64,000 nucleotides of DNA from Symsagittifera roscoffensis (taxonomy: Eukaryota > Xenacoelomorpha > Acoela > Convolutidae), in assembly GCF_963678635.1 (NCBI RefSeq), contig NC_087062.1, positions 94,649,845 through 94,713,844 of the forward strand, given 5' to 3'. This document shows, piece after piece, positions 45,253 through 58,276 of the stretch. Each line of letters begins with the position of its first letter. The first letter of the stretch is position 1. The position numbers and the translations under genes are program-made. The notes under the pieces are model-generated. The model was not told the DNA's origin and did no database searches. It worked only from the letters and a program-made list of their open reading frames with translations.

Positions 45253-45665
45253 TCAGCGTGGTCGAAACATTCTGTCCTATTTGCTCAGCAGCCGATTATC
45301 TTAGTTGAGCGTGGTTTTCAAAACTTGCACAATCCACAACTATGCAATCTCTCAGATGGGAAACCTAAAAAGCTAAAACAAAAAATTATCCCCAATTCAG
45401 GCCAATATATATTATTTTTGAGGAGGATTGCGCGCCAACATTACGCATTTCGTATCTAACTCTTTTTTTAAAAAAATTTTAAAAAAAACTGCGCTTTTGC
45501 ACTTTTTCCGAAATATGAAAAAAGTACTGCGGTGAAAAATATTGCTCATATTAATGCATTACGAGAGCTGTTAAAATCAAAATGTTTCAACTATTAGAAA
45601 CATCCTAGAAGTTTTTCACATCTTTCTCGCAAAAATTCTAGATCCGCCCTTAAGTTAGGAACAAT
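45253..45665. repeat. Dispersed duplication, copy 1, with a decayed hAT MITE
   Basis: Shares TTAAATCAG-GTGGTCG, AGCCGATTATCTT, GCACAATCCACAACTATGC and GAGGAGGATTGC with 47,792-48,190, in the same order and orientation. Its right half, ending TCTAGATCCGCCCTTA, is a degraded member of the CAGGGGCGGAT family, so the pair descends from one locus that already carried a MITE. Confidence 0.75.
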
Positions 45666-46152
45666 AATTAATTGGTGAAATTGGCTGGAAGGAAAATGAA
45701 AAAAATGAATAAATATTCTGTTTTTGCCTCGAGTTTCAATTGCAGAAGGCCAATTGCGGAGACAAATAGTCCTTGTTTTGCTCGAAGCAAAACTAAACAA
45801 GTTGTCCAAATTTAACTAACCGGTCGAAGCTGAAGAAGAAAGGACTATGTCAGTAAGCAAAATATTTGGCTTCAGGCTACAATTAGAGACACAATTTGTA
45901 ACATTTGGTGTAAACGGACGAACAAACAGTCCAATGTGTAAAAACTCAAGTGAGCTCAAACTGATATAAATCGCATGGTTTAAGCTTGCAGCCCCCAAAA
46001 GATTATAATTAAGGACCAGCAGCGAGTTGTCAAACTACTGGAAGCTCTTTTTAATATTTTCAAATGTACAGTTGCATTACCTGGCGATACAGGTAGTATG
46101 TGATGCCTGTCGAAACCTTCGGATCTCTTCAACTACACTCCTCCCTCCATTG

Positions 46153-46390
46153 CAGGGGCGGATCTTGGATTTTCTCTAGGAGGGGGCGGCTTTTCAAAAA
46201 TTTTCGGATTTTTTTAGGTCGACCAAATTGATTTTTCGAGCTCTCCCTAAGCACTGTTTAGTCCCTGTTTTGGCCAAATTTTCTGCGCCGCCTCTCCCCC
46301 CTCAAAATTAGTCTATATTGGCGCCAAAGGCGCCTTTAGAAAAATTTTAAAGTCGGTCGGTCCCCCCCCCCCCCCCTAAATCCGCCCCTG
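46153..46390 (+). mobile_element. hAT-type MITE, internally deleted copy
   Basis: A 238-base copy from CAGGGGCGGATCTTGG to CCTAAATCCGCCCCTG, with GGCGCCAAAGGCGCC intact and a C run near the right end. Flanking octamers CTCCATTG and CCCCATTG match at 7 of 8. Confidence 0.9.
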
Positions 46391-46398
46391 CCCCATTG

Positions 46399-47629
46399 CA
46401 AAAGGGAGGTTAATTACTTTGTGGTCGTTATTTTTTACCACTGGGGTAAATAGTTAAGAGATCCAAAATCCGCAAATGCTTAACCATTGATTTAGTTTCG
46501 TTGGGGTGGTTTTTTTAAATTTCAAACCAGAGGGGGGAGGAAAAAAATAAAAAGGTGCAAACATTTTTAAGCTCACTTCTGTCTCAAACCAACTTTTTTT
46601 TGAGTTTCTACAAAATTTAAATTATTTCAAAAATGAACTGAAGTAACATGAAGCAGAATTTTATTACTTTTTAATTAAAAAGTAAGACTAAGACGGAAAG
46701 AATAAGAACACAATTCTACCTTCAGACGAGAATTGAAAAGACGAATTAAGAAACTTGCGAGGATACTTTGAAGCTCCTATAAAAATAATGGCGCCACGGT
46801 ATGAAAAGGAAAATTTAGCCACAACAGATCAGTTAAAAGGGCAGTCAAACGAGACCAAGAGCTTGTCTAGCTCAAATAAAAATCTTTGTTCAACTGATAT
46901 GAGATAGAAGTATAAAAAATATATTCATCAGATTTAAGGCGGAAATGTTTTGATTTCTATATACAGAATTTTCAGTTAATTAAAAAACCACTCTGTGGGG
47001 TTTTCAAAAAATGCATTACTCAAGATATTTAAGTAAATCAATAAGTATATTATGGGCGGGTTTTGTGTTGTGTAATTGAATTTAAAAAAGATTATACGTT
47101 TAAATGGAAAAATAAGATTTCACGCGACCATTCAATTGGTTTTATAGTTCCTTTTATGCGGTCTTAGCTCCGAATAAATATTTCACGCTCATCGAGCGGC
47201 GAACTTAGATCTTTAACTTGGAAGCGACTTTGATGTTAAATTTTGCAAAAAAATCAAGTTTGTTTGGTAATCTCCAATTTAGGGGTTGTGCTAAGAAATG
47301 GGTTGAACTTCTAGAGCAAAATGATAGTTTCTAAAAGCAACATTATCCAGTATTTGATCTAGGCTATATCAAATTGTATAAATGTAAAGTGGGAAAATAT
47401 TGACATTTGATTTAACATTACAGCTCCCTTAGTCAACTTCAGTCATATAGCTGTAATTCAAAATGCATCCCACTTGTACAAAATTTATTGAATTATAAAA
47501 ACCAACCTAAGAAGATAACCTAAGGCTATTTCTGTTTTTTAAAAGAACCCAGGGGAATTGAAATTTCCGCTTTTTGAGACTGGGCTTGCTTGTACGCGCA
47601 CCTTTAAATCGGACAGCCAACTTGACTGC
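46399..47629. other. Anonymous AT-rich sequence, no gene seen
   Basis: No coding region, RNA or element recognised. Confidence 0.4.
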
Positions 47630-48365
47630 ATATCTACATTATAAGGGCATCCATTCGATAAAAATCATCCTAAATTCAACCATGGTTCAAAGGAAGAAAT
47701 TATCAAAGAGAAGAAAAGGAAGAAAGTATCAATCAAAATGAGTTTTATCTCAGAATTTTACTCAAACAATCAGATATGTCATGTCACTTCTTTAAATCAG
47801 TGTGGTCGGAATCTTCTGTGCTATTTGCACAGTAGCCGATTATCTTTGTTGAGCGTAGTTTTCAAAATTTGCACAATCCACAACTATGCTATTTCTCAGT
47901 TGGGAAAAAAAAAATTATCACCATTTCAGTTCAATATATTTTAACTTTGAGGAGGATTGCACGCTAAAATTACGCACTTCGGGTCCATTTCAATAAAAAA
48001 AGTTTAAAAAGAACTGCGCGCTATTGCACTTTTTCCGAAGTATGAAAAAAGTACTGCGGTGAAAATATAGCTGTAATTAAAGCTTTACAAGAGCTGTTAA
48101 AATCAAAATGTTTGAATGATTAGAATCCTCCTAGAAAAGGTTCAAATTTTTCTTCTCGCGAAAATTAAAGATCCGCTTTTCAGTTAGGAACAATAATTAA
48201 GTCACATATCTGCATTATAAGGGCATCCATCCGATAAAAATCATCCTAAATTCAACCATGGTTCAAAGGAAGAAAATTTCAAAGAGAAAATGAAGAAAGT
48301 ATCAATCATGATGAGTTCTATATCAGACTTTCACACAAACAATCAGACATTTCATGTCACTTCTT
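47630..48365. repeat. Duplicated block: A, dispersed copy 2, A'
   Basis: Block A (47,630-47,790) and A' (48,205-48,365) share ATTATAAGGGCATCC, AAATTCAACCATGGTTC and CATGTCACTTC. Between them lies the second copy (47,792-48,190) of the 45,253-45,665 sequence. The arrangement looks like recombination between repeats, possibly a local duplication flanking an insertion. Confidence 0.75.
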
Positions 48366-49559
48366 GATCATGGTTACAAGATAGCATAAAACCATGTTCT
48401 ATTCCACAGGATCCCACATAACTATGATAGACAAAGTTACACTGAACATAATTACTGGAGTCCTGTGAGGTTCTTGCGAAGGAATGGAAGTTTTGCGGCA
48501 ATCTTGCAAGACTCCTACAAAACTTTGCATTTTTTAAACTGAAAGACTCGTACAAAAATTAGCATTACTTAAATCGCAGCTCGGAATGCAAAAAATTGTT
48601 TAACTATTGCATAAGTAATCATGTACAATAGATCTATTTAAAAAACACCAAAAAATTTGAAATGTTTGTTTTAAACTGAAACTCATATTGATGAAACCCT
48701 GTGCTGTTTGACGAAACACAAAAGCCAGTATTGAATCTTGAACTAGCCTGAAAAAGTTCGCATTACGATACACATTGCGCTACAATATAGTCAGGGGATA
48801 AAAGAGAAGAAAAAAATTCTGAGAAATTGCGCTGAAAATATAACTTAAAAAGCTGCAAAAACTACAGCCACCAAAACTACATGGTTGTATCGGATGAAGT
48901 TCATAAGCAGCCTTAAAAACAATTGGAAACCATTCACCGAGCGGCAGCAAAGGCGACAAATTTCGGGTCGAAGCCCGTTGAGCCCAAACAAAACTGTTGT
49001 CATAAGAACTTTCATGAAGTTTTAAAAGATTTTACGAGCCATCCATACTGAAGCATATAACCCTTAACGAATCTATTTTAACCTCAAAAATACGTTGACT
49101 AAGCCGAAATTAGTACCTGTTTGAATTTAATAAAAAACTGACAAAAAAAATTACCCAAAATCAGACTTACTATATTTACAAATTACAGAGCTTTCAGTAA
49201 TCGTAAATAACTATTTAAATTAGAACCAAACACATGCTTTAGAACGTAAGACCTACCAAATATAAAAATCCTAACAGATATAAAATGTGCATTTAAAAAA
49301 CGGAAAAGGAACTGACCGAAACTAGGACGAAAACAACGAATCCGAAAGACATTTTTTTGAAAAACTAACTACAACCTGAAACAGGCTTTACTTAATTATA
49401 AAAAATACAATGGTAGTTTTATTTGAATTTTAAGAACTTCAGCACGTCAAAAGCAGTAATTACCTACTATTTGGGTCCAGTTTACCCCTCCTACTAGAAT
49501 GACTATTCTGAGAACAAAGTTGTTTACGGGAAAAAAGTCTACTACCCTATTGCATTAAC
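48366..49559. other. Anonymous AT-rich sequence, no gene seen
   Basis: No gene, RNA or element recognised. Confidence 0.4.
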
Positions 49560-49560
49560 C

Positions 49561-49726
49561 TAGCTTATCGCAAAGGTAATTGCAAGTAGATAAATTAGTG
49601 GTATAATTCTTCTGATTACTCACACAAGCAATTAATATGAAACTAGCTTATCGCAAAGGTAATTGCAAGTAGATAAATTAGTGGTATAATTCTTCTGATT
49701 ACTCACACAAGCAATTAATATGAAAT
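49561..49726. repeat. Perfect tandem duplication, 83-base unit
   Basis: TAGCTTATCGCAAAGGTAAT and the following 63 bases are repeated from 49,644 without a visible difference. Absence of divergence implies a very recent event or an assembly artefact. Confidence 0.9.
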
Positions 49727-50997
49727 TTTAACTCGAACCACCTATTTGAAAAGGGTTTTTGAAAATCAACAAAATAACGATAAAAACCTAGGTGGCTATG
49801 CACTTGTTAAATTGTCCCAATGTATCTCTCGTTTCGAAGGAGACGTATCTCAACAACCCTTGGAGTGAGATTTGCTAAGTATCTGCAGGATCAGAAACTA
49901 CAAACTTAGCCAAAAGACAGTTCGAAAAGAGTAATAAACGCAAATAAACAGAAAAAAAACACTGACTAGGTTGAAAAAATATCGATTTTCAAAAGAAGCC
50001 TTTTAAGTTTAAGCTCTTTGAAACTCTAGAACAGTTTATGATTGGCGCTGTTTTGATAACATTCACCCAATTTCAGAAAACTATCATTACTAAAGTTTTT
50101 ATTGCGCTGGAAATCTATAAATTAAATTTGACTTTCGAAGTTAGACTTTATTCACGTTTTTGCGCAATTTCCACATTCGTATTTGGAGAGCGCTATTTAC
50201 GTAACGTTCAGCAAATTAATTTCATTTTCAGTTAAAAAGTGCACATATAGCAAAGTGCAATCATAGATGCAGTAATATATATGAAAGCACATCTGTCGTC
50301 ATTAGAGCATTTTCAGACTTTTTCCTGAAAAAAAAATCACAAAGACTTATATAAGTGTCTTCGCTGCGTTCATTACTCTCAAAAATTTCAAAAAAAAACA
50401 AAACAACCCAAAAAAACTTTTATCAATAAAATGCAAATCTTTTGCTTAAATATTGCAGAAGTACGCAAAATTTAGGTTTCTGTGTCATGCAAAAAGATGC
50501 AACTTTGCAAGACAAAGATCCACGCAAGATTTATTTATAAATATTGTGCATTCCCAGATCACTAGGGTGAAGGTTGTCGCCTTTTTGTTCTGACTTTCGG
50601 AGCAAGTGCGGAATACTTATTCTCTGTTGACCTCCCAGAGCAAATTTGAGCTCCATTTCAAAATCGAGTTAGAAAATGGAGCTGTAAAGGCTGAAACTCT
50701 AAACCCTTGTAGTTTTACTTTTTTCGCCCTTGTAGTTATATTTCTCATGTCCAGTAAAAACGATCCCAGATAAAATCAACTCCAATAACTTCATCCAAAC
50801 GGCTGAAAACTTAGCAGAAAAATTCTAAACGGTAATAACAACTTCCCAAATCTAACTGTTAGTGAAAAAAAAGTCGCAACTTGAATAAAAACAAATTTCA
50901 TACCGAGCACAAATTCCGTCGTGTTTGAAACATCAAGTACAAAATCACAATTTAAGAAAAAAGCTCACTTTATTCATTCTATCACGCAAAAAATTCA
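49727..50997. other. Anonymous AT-rich sequence, no gene seen
   Basis: No gene, RNA or element recognised. Confidence 0.4.
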
Positions 50998-51142
50998 ATG
51001 AGAATTCAACACAAAATTCAACGAGATCTAAATCAAGCCATTGATCAAAACAGGCAAAAAAAAATACTGAAACGATGGCATGCGGAGCCGAGGTTTTCAG
51101 TACCATCTCCAAACCTTTCAGTGAAACAACATTGATGCCATG

Positions 51143-51549
51143 CAGGGGCGGATCTAGGATTTTCTCGAGGGGGGCGGATTTTCAAAAAATTTTCGAAAAC
51201 TTTGTCGACCTTTTTTTTTTTAGATCGACCGAATTGATTTTTCGTTTTTCGAGCTCTCCCTAAGCACGTTTTAGTCCCTGTTTTGCAAAATTTTGAAAAA
51301 CAGTCCAAAAAAGGCATTTTTAGGCACTTTTTGGAAAATTTTGACCAAAAAATAGCGTTTTTTCGGCGCGCGCTCCCCCCTCAAAATTAGTATATATTGG
51401 CGCCAAAGGCGCCTTTAGAAAAATTTTATGGTCGGTCGGCCAAAAATGGATTTCTTAAAAAGTACCAAAGGGGGGACCCTTTGGGTCGGCAGGGGGTCGA
51501 ATCCCTGAGGGGGGGGGGGCGTCGGCCCCCCTCCCTAAATCCGCCCCTG
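51143..51549 (+). mobile_element. hAT-type MITE, reference-quality copy
   Basis: A 407-base copy from CAGGGGCGGATCTAGG to CCTAAATCCGCCCCTG. The octamer ATGCCATG is on both sides (51,135-51,142 and 51,550-51,557). It contains GGCGCGCGCTCCCCCC, GGCGCCAAAGGCGCC and a terminal G run. There is no ORF. It is the best copy for defining the family: inverted ends of about 16 bases and 8-base duplications, as in hAT. Confidence 0.95.
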
Positions 51550-51860
51550 ATGCCATGTGAACTTCAACATTCTAAAAAAACAGGAAAATAATCTGGATAT
51601 TAACAAATGAGATTTGGACCCTGCTGTAAACAACGCAAAAATTATGCAATGAAGAGAGCTGCCCTAGTGGTAAGCATCTGGAAGCATACGCTCTGTTTTC
51701 CACCATTACTCGCGGATGAGAATTCAACACAAAATTCAACGAGATCTAAATCAAGCCATTGATCAAAACAGGCAATAAAAAATACGGAAACGATGGCATG
51801 CGGAGCCGAGGTTTTCAGTACCATCTCCAAACTTTTCAGTGAAACAACATTGATGCCATG

Positions 51861-52271
51861 CAGGGGCGGATCTAGGATTTTCTCGAGGGGGGCGGATTTT
51901 CAAAAAATTTTCGAAAACTTTGTCGACCTTTTTTTTTTTAGATCGACCGAATTGATTTTTCGTTTTTCGAGCTCTCCCTAAGCACGTTTTAGTCCCTGTT
52001 TTGCAAAATTTGGAAAAACAGTCCAAAAAAGGCATTTTTAGGCACTTTTTGGAAAATTTTGACCAAAAAATAGCGTTTTTTCGGCGCGCGCTCCCCCCTC
52101 AAAATTAGTATATATTGGCGCCAAAGGCGCCTTTAGAAAAATTTTATGGTCGGTCGGCCAAAAATGGATTTCTTAAAAAGTACCAAAGGGGGGACCCTTT
52201 GGGTCGGCAGGGGGTCGAATCCCTGAGGGGGGGGGGCGTCGGCCCCCCCCCCCTCCCTAAATCCGCCCCTG
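51861..52271 (+). mobile_element. hAT-type MITE, second copy by segmental duplication
   Basis: A 411-base near-identical twin of the copy at 51,143, with the same ATGCCATG duplication (51,853-51,860 and 52,272-52,279). It arose by duplication of the surrounding 718 bases and not by a new transposition. Confidence 0.95.
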
Positions 52272-52441
52272 ATGCCATGTGAACTTCAACATTCTAAAAA
52301 AAACAGGAAAATAATCTGGATATTAACAAATGAGATATGGCCCCTGCTGTAAACAACGCAAAAATTATGCAATGAAGAGAGCTGCCCTAGTGGTAAGCAT
52401 CTGGAAGCATACGCTCTGTTTTCCACCATTACTCGTGGATG

Positions 52442-55400
52442 CAAAACAAGACTGCTCGTGTCAAGGTTGAGCCTGAATACTATGACTGCTCAGTAGGATG
52501 ACTGAAATAATCTATGACAATTTGGTTATCTACCAAAACTTTCATTCTGAAAACTTTCCCGCACACGTATTTTTAAGCAATCCAGACCCTTTTCGAATCA
52601 ATTTGGAATCATTTCTGAGCAGCATTTATTCATAATTTACGCAAACATAAAATGGGCCATTTTGGCAGTTTTGAAAACCCTTAATTCCACGAAAAAAAAA
52701 TGAAATTAATTTTATATATGTGCAGATGGCATCAATAATTTTCAGATGGTTGAAAAATCAGTAACCATTTAAAAATATTATATAAACTCTAATTTAAACG
52801 TTTTATTAGCGCACAAATAAATATTTCGTTACTTTCTTCAAATAGATATAATCTGAAAACCGATTTGAATGTTTGTAAATAATTTAAAAGCTGAGTTAAG
52901 AACTCGAAGCCTATTTAACTGAAAAACAAAACATAGCCAACAGTCAATTTGACAAGAGTCAATTAACAAAAGCAAACAAAAAATACTGACTTAATTTTTA
53001 AAAAAATTCTCAGCTTTCGAATTTCTAAGAAAAAAATAGATGGCGTTAAAGATCTTTGAATTTCTAGAACAAACTAATTCTGAGTTTTTTTTTTGATAAA
53101 ATTCACCAATTTTAAGAAAAAAACTGGATCAATTAGCAAAACTTTAATTACGCTGGGAAATCTGAAAATTAAATTCCATTTTCGTAACTAGCAGTCGATC
53201 ACTGTTTCATGCCCTTTTTTTTCGTTTTGCTGTTCGTTAGTGGAGCTTGGCTTCCTTTTAACAAAGCAAATGATCTCGACCTACATAAAAAGGAAATCAT
53301 CTCGACCTATATAAACGTCTGAGCTACGTTCATCTACTCTTAATCGCCCACAGCAGAAATCTTCCGTCTTTTTGTTCAAAATTAGGATCAAAAATGAATT
53401 TTGTTAGATTTTAAATTACTTTTTCAAACCACCTTAATGACTTTCTACCTCGAATAATTGGTGTTTTCAAAAAATATTGCTGTCAAAAAAGTTGTGTTCA
53501 CTAAAATGTAGCTTGTCAAGCTTAGCCTGATAAGAAATCTAGCGCGCAATAAAGCAGAAACAAGCATCAAATTATTTTTGAACCAAAAAACATGACAATT
53601 TCATGCGCATCATGAAGAAGCGTTCTAAACCATTTGATTAATCAATCAAAATTTTGCTACTAATTTTGCATTTTCAACTCCTTTATCAAGCGTTGGAGAC
53701 CGCTGGTTACTCAAACGCATTAATTATGTTATGGCAGTTTCGACCAAACTTCATATTTGTAGCATAGCAATTCTTGCTTATATCAAGACAAACAGCTGCT
53801 TGCTGCGCCGACAAGTTTTCATAGCGAAAACATTGGCCCCTTGCCAAAAAACTTGCGCATGTTTTTGCAGATGCCAGCAAAACTTATTTGCCACACCCAA
53901 CATCAAATATTCCTCGGTTCAACAAATAACCGAAATTCAAAATCGAATATAGTATCTATTATAGAATTGTCAATTTTTAAAAAGTTGTGACTTTGATAAT
54001 TCGTCGGAAAAAAAAACATTAATTACTGAAGGTGATGCATTACGCTACTCGAAAATTGGTGGAAAACAAAAATTGCGTATATAAATTTTAGGTCAGAAAA
54101 GTTTGAAGGTCAGAAGGTTTGTGAAATCATTTCAATTTTTCGTCAATTCATTTCGGTCGTGAGACCTCACATTTTATCGCTTTAAAATTTCTCCAGTGAT
54201 TGCAAATAATTTCGCTTTTGCAATCAATTATTCAAACTCTACAATCAAATATTTTCAGATAATTAATTGATTGCAACTATTGAAGTTCCAAAATTTTTTT
54301 ATATCCCAAAAAACCTACTAGTCGAAATTTTATGTTTAAAGAAGAAAACATTCCGAAGTCAATTAACAACTTCAGTATTTAGTTCGGTCGGGAGTTTCTT
54401 ATCCTCTGCGCTCCTAGCAATATTTATCACGAATCTTAGTAAAAAAAGAAGTTTCAATGGATCTTGTTAACTATTTCCCCGTATTGCAACAGAAGGGGGA
54501 ATAGTTCACAAGGTACAAAATTCGTATGTGCTCAACTACTGTTCAATTCTTTCTGTATAGGGGGATATTCGTTACGAGGTACACTAGGGGGGGGGGGGAT
54601 AGTTAACAAGACCCGTTTCAATAAATGCAAAAACATTTAAGTCTCGACAAGATTTACCGCATTTTAACTTCAACAAACTTTTTCACAGCTTGTGACAGGT
54701 ATTGGAATCCACTGAACATTCACCATGTACAATAGACTCATTTCCGCGGTACACCAATCTGATTAGCAGAAATCTTCAAGCATTTTTTTCGACATAAAAA
54801 TGTTTTGTGTCGAGAACTCTGAAGTAAAATAAATAATTTTTAAAAACTGTGTGGGAACTGCAATGGCTTCTTGATAATTGCTAATACACTCGGCCACCTA
54901 CGAGCTTGCTTGGCATATGTAAAATTTCGAATGCAAACCTAAAAAATGTAATAACCAATTTTTCGTGACAAATCGGAGCACGTACATTTCTTGAAACCAA
55001 TTACGAATGATCACCTAGCAGCACACTCACATTTCTAGGGCGCTTTCTCTATAACTGAAAACAAACACAAAAAATCAGGTACCATATGGATACATGCGAA
55101 GTCGAGTGATCATAGGGAAAATGCTCCAGCCACGATTCGTGCTGCAATAAAAAGGCTCAAAATTTTTTCAGAGCTGAGAAAAATTGGTTTATTGAGTAGC
55201 TTCTATGAACATATTGATTGGCGATTGCATGAAATGCTATACACGATTTTAAGCATAAATAGGTGATATATTACAATAGATGGCAGATTAACGATAAATA
55301 GCTAGATCGCTCTTTCCTATACTGCGAACAGTATTTATCATTTAATTCAAAGCTAAATTTTTAGGCAAAAAAGTGAAGTTTGAACTTTTGAAAGAAAAAA

Positions 55401-58276
55401 TAGTTCATCTGGCACAGTAATTTATTTACAAAAACTATCTTAGTAGCATGTAAAACTGATTGAAAACGAAATGACTATATTATTCGTTACAGTTCTCAAA
55501 TTTATTAAGTGCGCTACCCAAATAGTTCTCAAAATTGTCACACACCGCCAAAAAATGAAATTGAACTATTTAGGCAATTTAATGCAATAAACAAACAGTC
55601 AGTGTTACCTAAGCATGAATTAACTGCCTCCTTCAATTACTTTGGTAACCAACACAAACATAAAATCATTCCAAAAATTGGGAAAACATTGTTGAAGCAA
55701 AAAATTCTAATTCCATAGTTAGCGAGGTTTTGTTTTCGTCTTTTATATCCAAGTTTATTGGAAAGAAAAAAATAGCGATAAAAGTCAACTCGTAGCTTTT
55801 GATAAAAAAATCTGAAAATTAGTTTGAATTGAGGAAATATCACTAAGAGGGAAGGAATTTCAGCCAAATTTTAAATTCAGCTTGTTGAGATGATACACCA
55901 TAAAATATTACACAGAGGCGAAATTTCACTTCGCATACACAAGCAAAAACTATGACCAATAACGCTACTGGAAAAAACTGAATTAGCAAAAACTTTGAGT
56001 CTAAAAAATTTCTTCAGTGACGCACGCCAATTATGACGCATTAACAGTACCGGTCAATTTGAAAAAAAAAGAAAATTACCAACTAACATGCCTCACTTTA
56101 TAGAACAGTCTATGAAGCAGTAATAACATGAAAAAATAAAATGTAATTAAAATAAAATGAATTTTATTTCAATTTGAGATTTTTGTGAAATTAATCCCCC
56201 CACAAGCCATATGAAGTTCAAAGTGATAAATTTCGCTCCTAGTAACAAAACAATTATGTCAAAAAACCTTCCTTCAACCAATTTGGAACGATTTATAAGA
56301 CGGATTAAATCTCCGCTTACGCGTTAAAAACGCGAAAAACATTTTCAACTCCCATAACTTGACAAATAATCAGGTGAAACATCTTTCCAAATTTAAGCTA
56401 AGGACAGCAATACTTTTTGAGTAAAATGAAGAGTTAAAAAGTCGAAAATTGTCTGAAGAAAAAAAACCGTCCTAGCACAAATAAGCGTTACGAAAGTCGG
56501 AACAATAATAGTCTGCGTTATAATCCTTAGCATTGGCTGCACTTAACAGTTGGTTATTGATCAAAATGAACACTTTCAAAATGAACACATTTTATCGCAA
56601 CAATATTTGCGTCGCAGCAATATTTGCTACTTAGGTTGGAAAAAAAGATATTTCATAATATAGCACAAGCATTGCTTGTGTAAATATAACATATTAATTA
56701 TGCGTGTTAAAGCACATATTTTTCAGTCCCTCTTCGTCAGAAACTATCGAAAATGAAACTGTGGTCGTCACTTTCTCTGCTACATAGACAGCCAGCAGCT
56801 GACGTTGTTTTTCAAGTAAATCAACTCACCTATGAATCTGATGTAGATCGGAAAACTCTGCTTCACTGTACATCGACACACAAAACTGTCTTGAGTGAAC
56901 ACAGCTGCTATAAAAAATTCATAAATTAGTATTAAATGCTTCGTATCAAAAATCAAGTCTGCCTGACACCTTTCTCTCAATTGACAACTTTTCGGAAAAA
57001 CAGATCTATAATTAGTAAATTTTTAAACATCTATGAAACATGTAATGTACTTAACGTAGTGTATTTACAATCTGAGCAACCCAACAAGCATGCCAATAAA
57101 CAGTTGGAAAAGTATCAATGAAGAAGAAAGCTTTTGAGTTTCCCAGAAAACACTATTCTTCTAATCTCAAACAACTTTCATGATCCAAATTTATTGATAA
57201 AGACTAATCCAATTTGAGAAGTGATTTTTGATTCCAATGAGAAACCAGTTTTCACGCCATTTACACTTGTTTTTATTGGAGTGCGTAATTTGTTTCTTTT
57301 ACGCGTATGCATCTGAAAAGAACCGAAATGAGATCGCAATTCAATTGGAAAAAAATCAGCTTTTTTCAAAAAAAAAAGATAAGAATAACACAACTACGAC
57401 TTCCCATCTAGTAGATAATGCGAAACCGTACACATCCATATAGGATATGTAAACAAAAGGTCTATTACGTCGTGCGAATTTTTGTTTGAACAGCCTTTTA
57501 ACTGATAGAGTTATCATGCATATTTTGAAAGTCTGTAGTATTTTGTAGTAATTTTCAACTACTACAGAAGCAGTTAAAAATTTTGGAAAACTTATCACCA
57601 TACAAATCATGCGTCGCACCATCTATGGTGATATCTCTGGAAACCATGTTTCCATTCGAAAAATCTTTTAATAGGAAATTTATTATCTTACTAACTTACT
57701 AGGTTATTCAAGAAACGTTTCCTTACCGTTGGGTACAATTTTGATAAACTTTGAAAACTTTCACCATTTATAACTATGTATCAGACTTGGAACCGCACCC
57801 AGGCTTGTTACGGGCAGGGTCCGACTCGGGCCTCATTTAAGGGATCAGCAACCAGCCGGGCCGGGCAGGTTCAGGCCTGACTTTCGAAAGAGTTCACACC
57901 TTTCACACTTCCATTAACACCTTTTGAAACTTCACTTAGCACCAGTTGAAGTAACCAATGTACTTAATAAACTTGTTATTTGTTAAAACTCACATTCGAA
58001 ATTGATTTTTTTTGTTAGAAAATTCGTATTCTCATTAAAAACGGGTCCGGGCCTGAAATTCAGGAGACCCGGTTCGAACTCTGCGCACAGTATATAGTGC
58101 TATCTATGGAAAGAATGTTTCCATAAAAACACAATTTTTACAGAGTAGGTGAAATCAGGATTACAGAATTTTTGCAGAACCTTTCAAACAGTTTGCTATC
58201 GATAACTGATTAAAACATCTTGATTTTGGCATATCAGTTGTTGGTAAAAGTCTAATTTTTGCAGTATAGTACTCAA
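52442..58276. other. Anonymous AT-rich sequence, no convincing gene
   Basis: Nearly 6 kb without a credible gene. Minor features: ATCTCGACCTA-ATAAA twice near 53,272-53,315; a G run near 54,588-54,598; and a GC-rich stretch at 57,790-57,885 with GGGCC-type words, partly echoed at 58,042-58,080 (GGGTCCGGGCCTGA). Confidence 0.4.

Larger units (their letters stand above)
50998..52441. repeat. Nearly identical tandem duplication of about 718 bases containing a hAT MITE
   Basis: Unit 1 (50,998-51,715) and unit 2 (51,716-52,441) both start ATGAGAATTCAACAC and end CCACCATTACTCG-GGATG. They differ mainly in homopolymer lengths and a few substitutions. Both carry a MITE at the same place with the same target duplication, so duplication followed insertion. 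Confidence 0.9.

Noticed and set aside
51045..52035. Identical 90-codon open frames on the minus strand, suggesting a duplicated gene
   Set aside because: They lie across a MITE end and its flank within a tandem DNA duplication.
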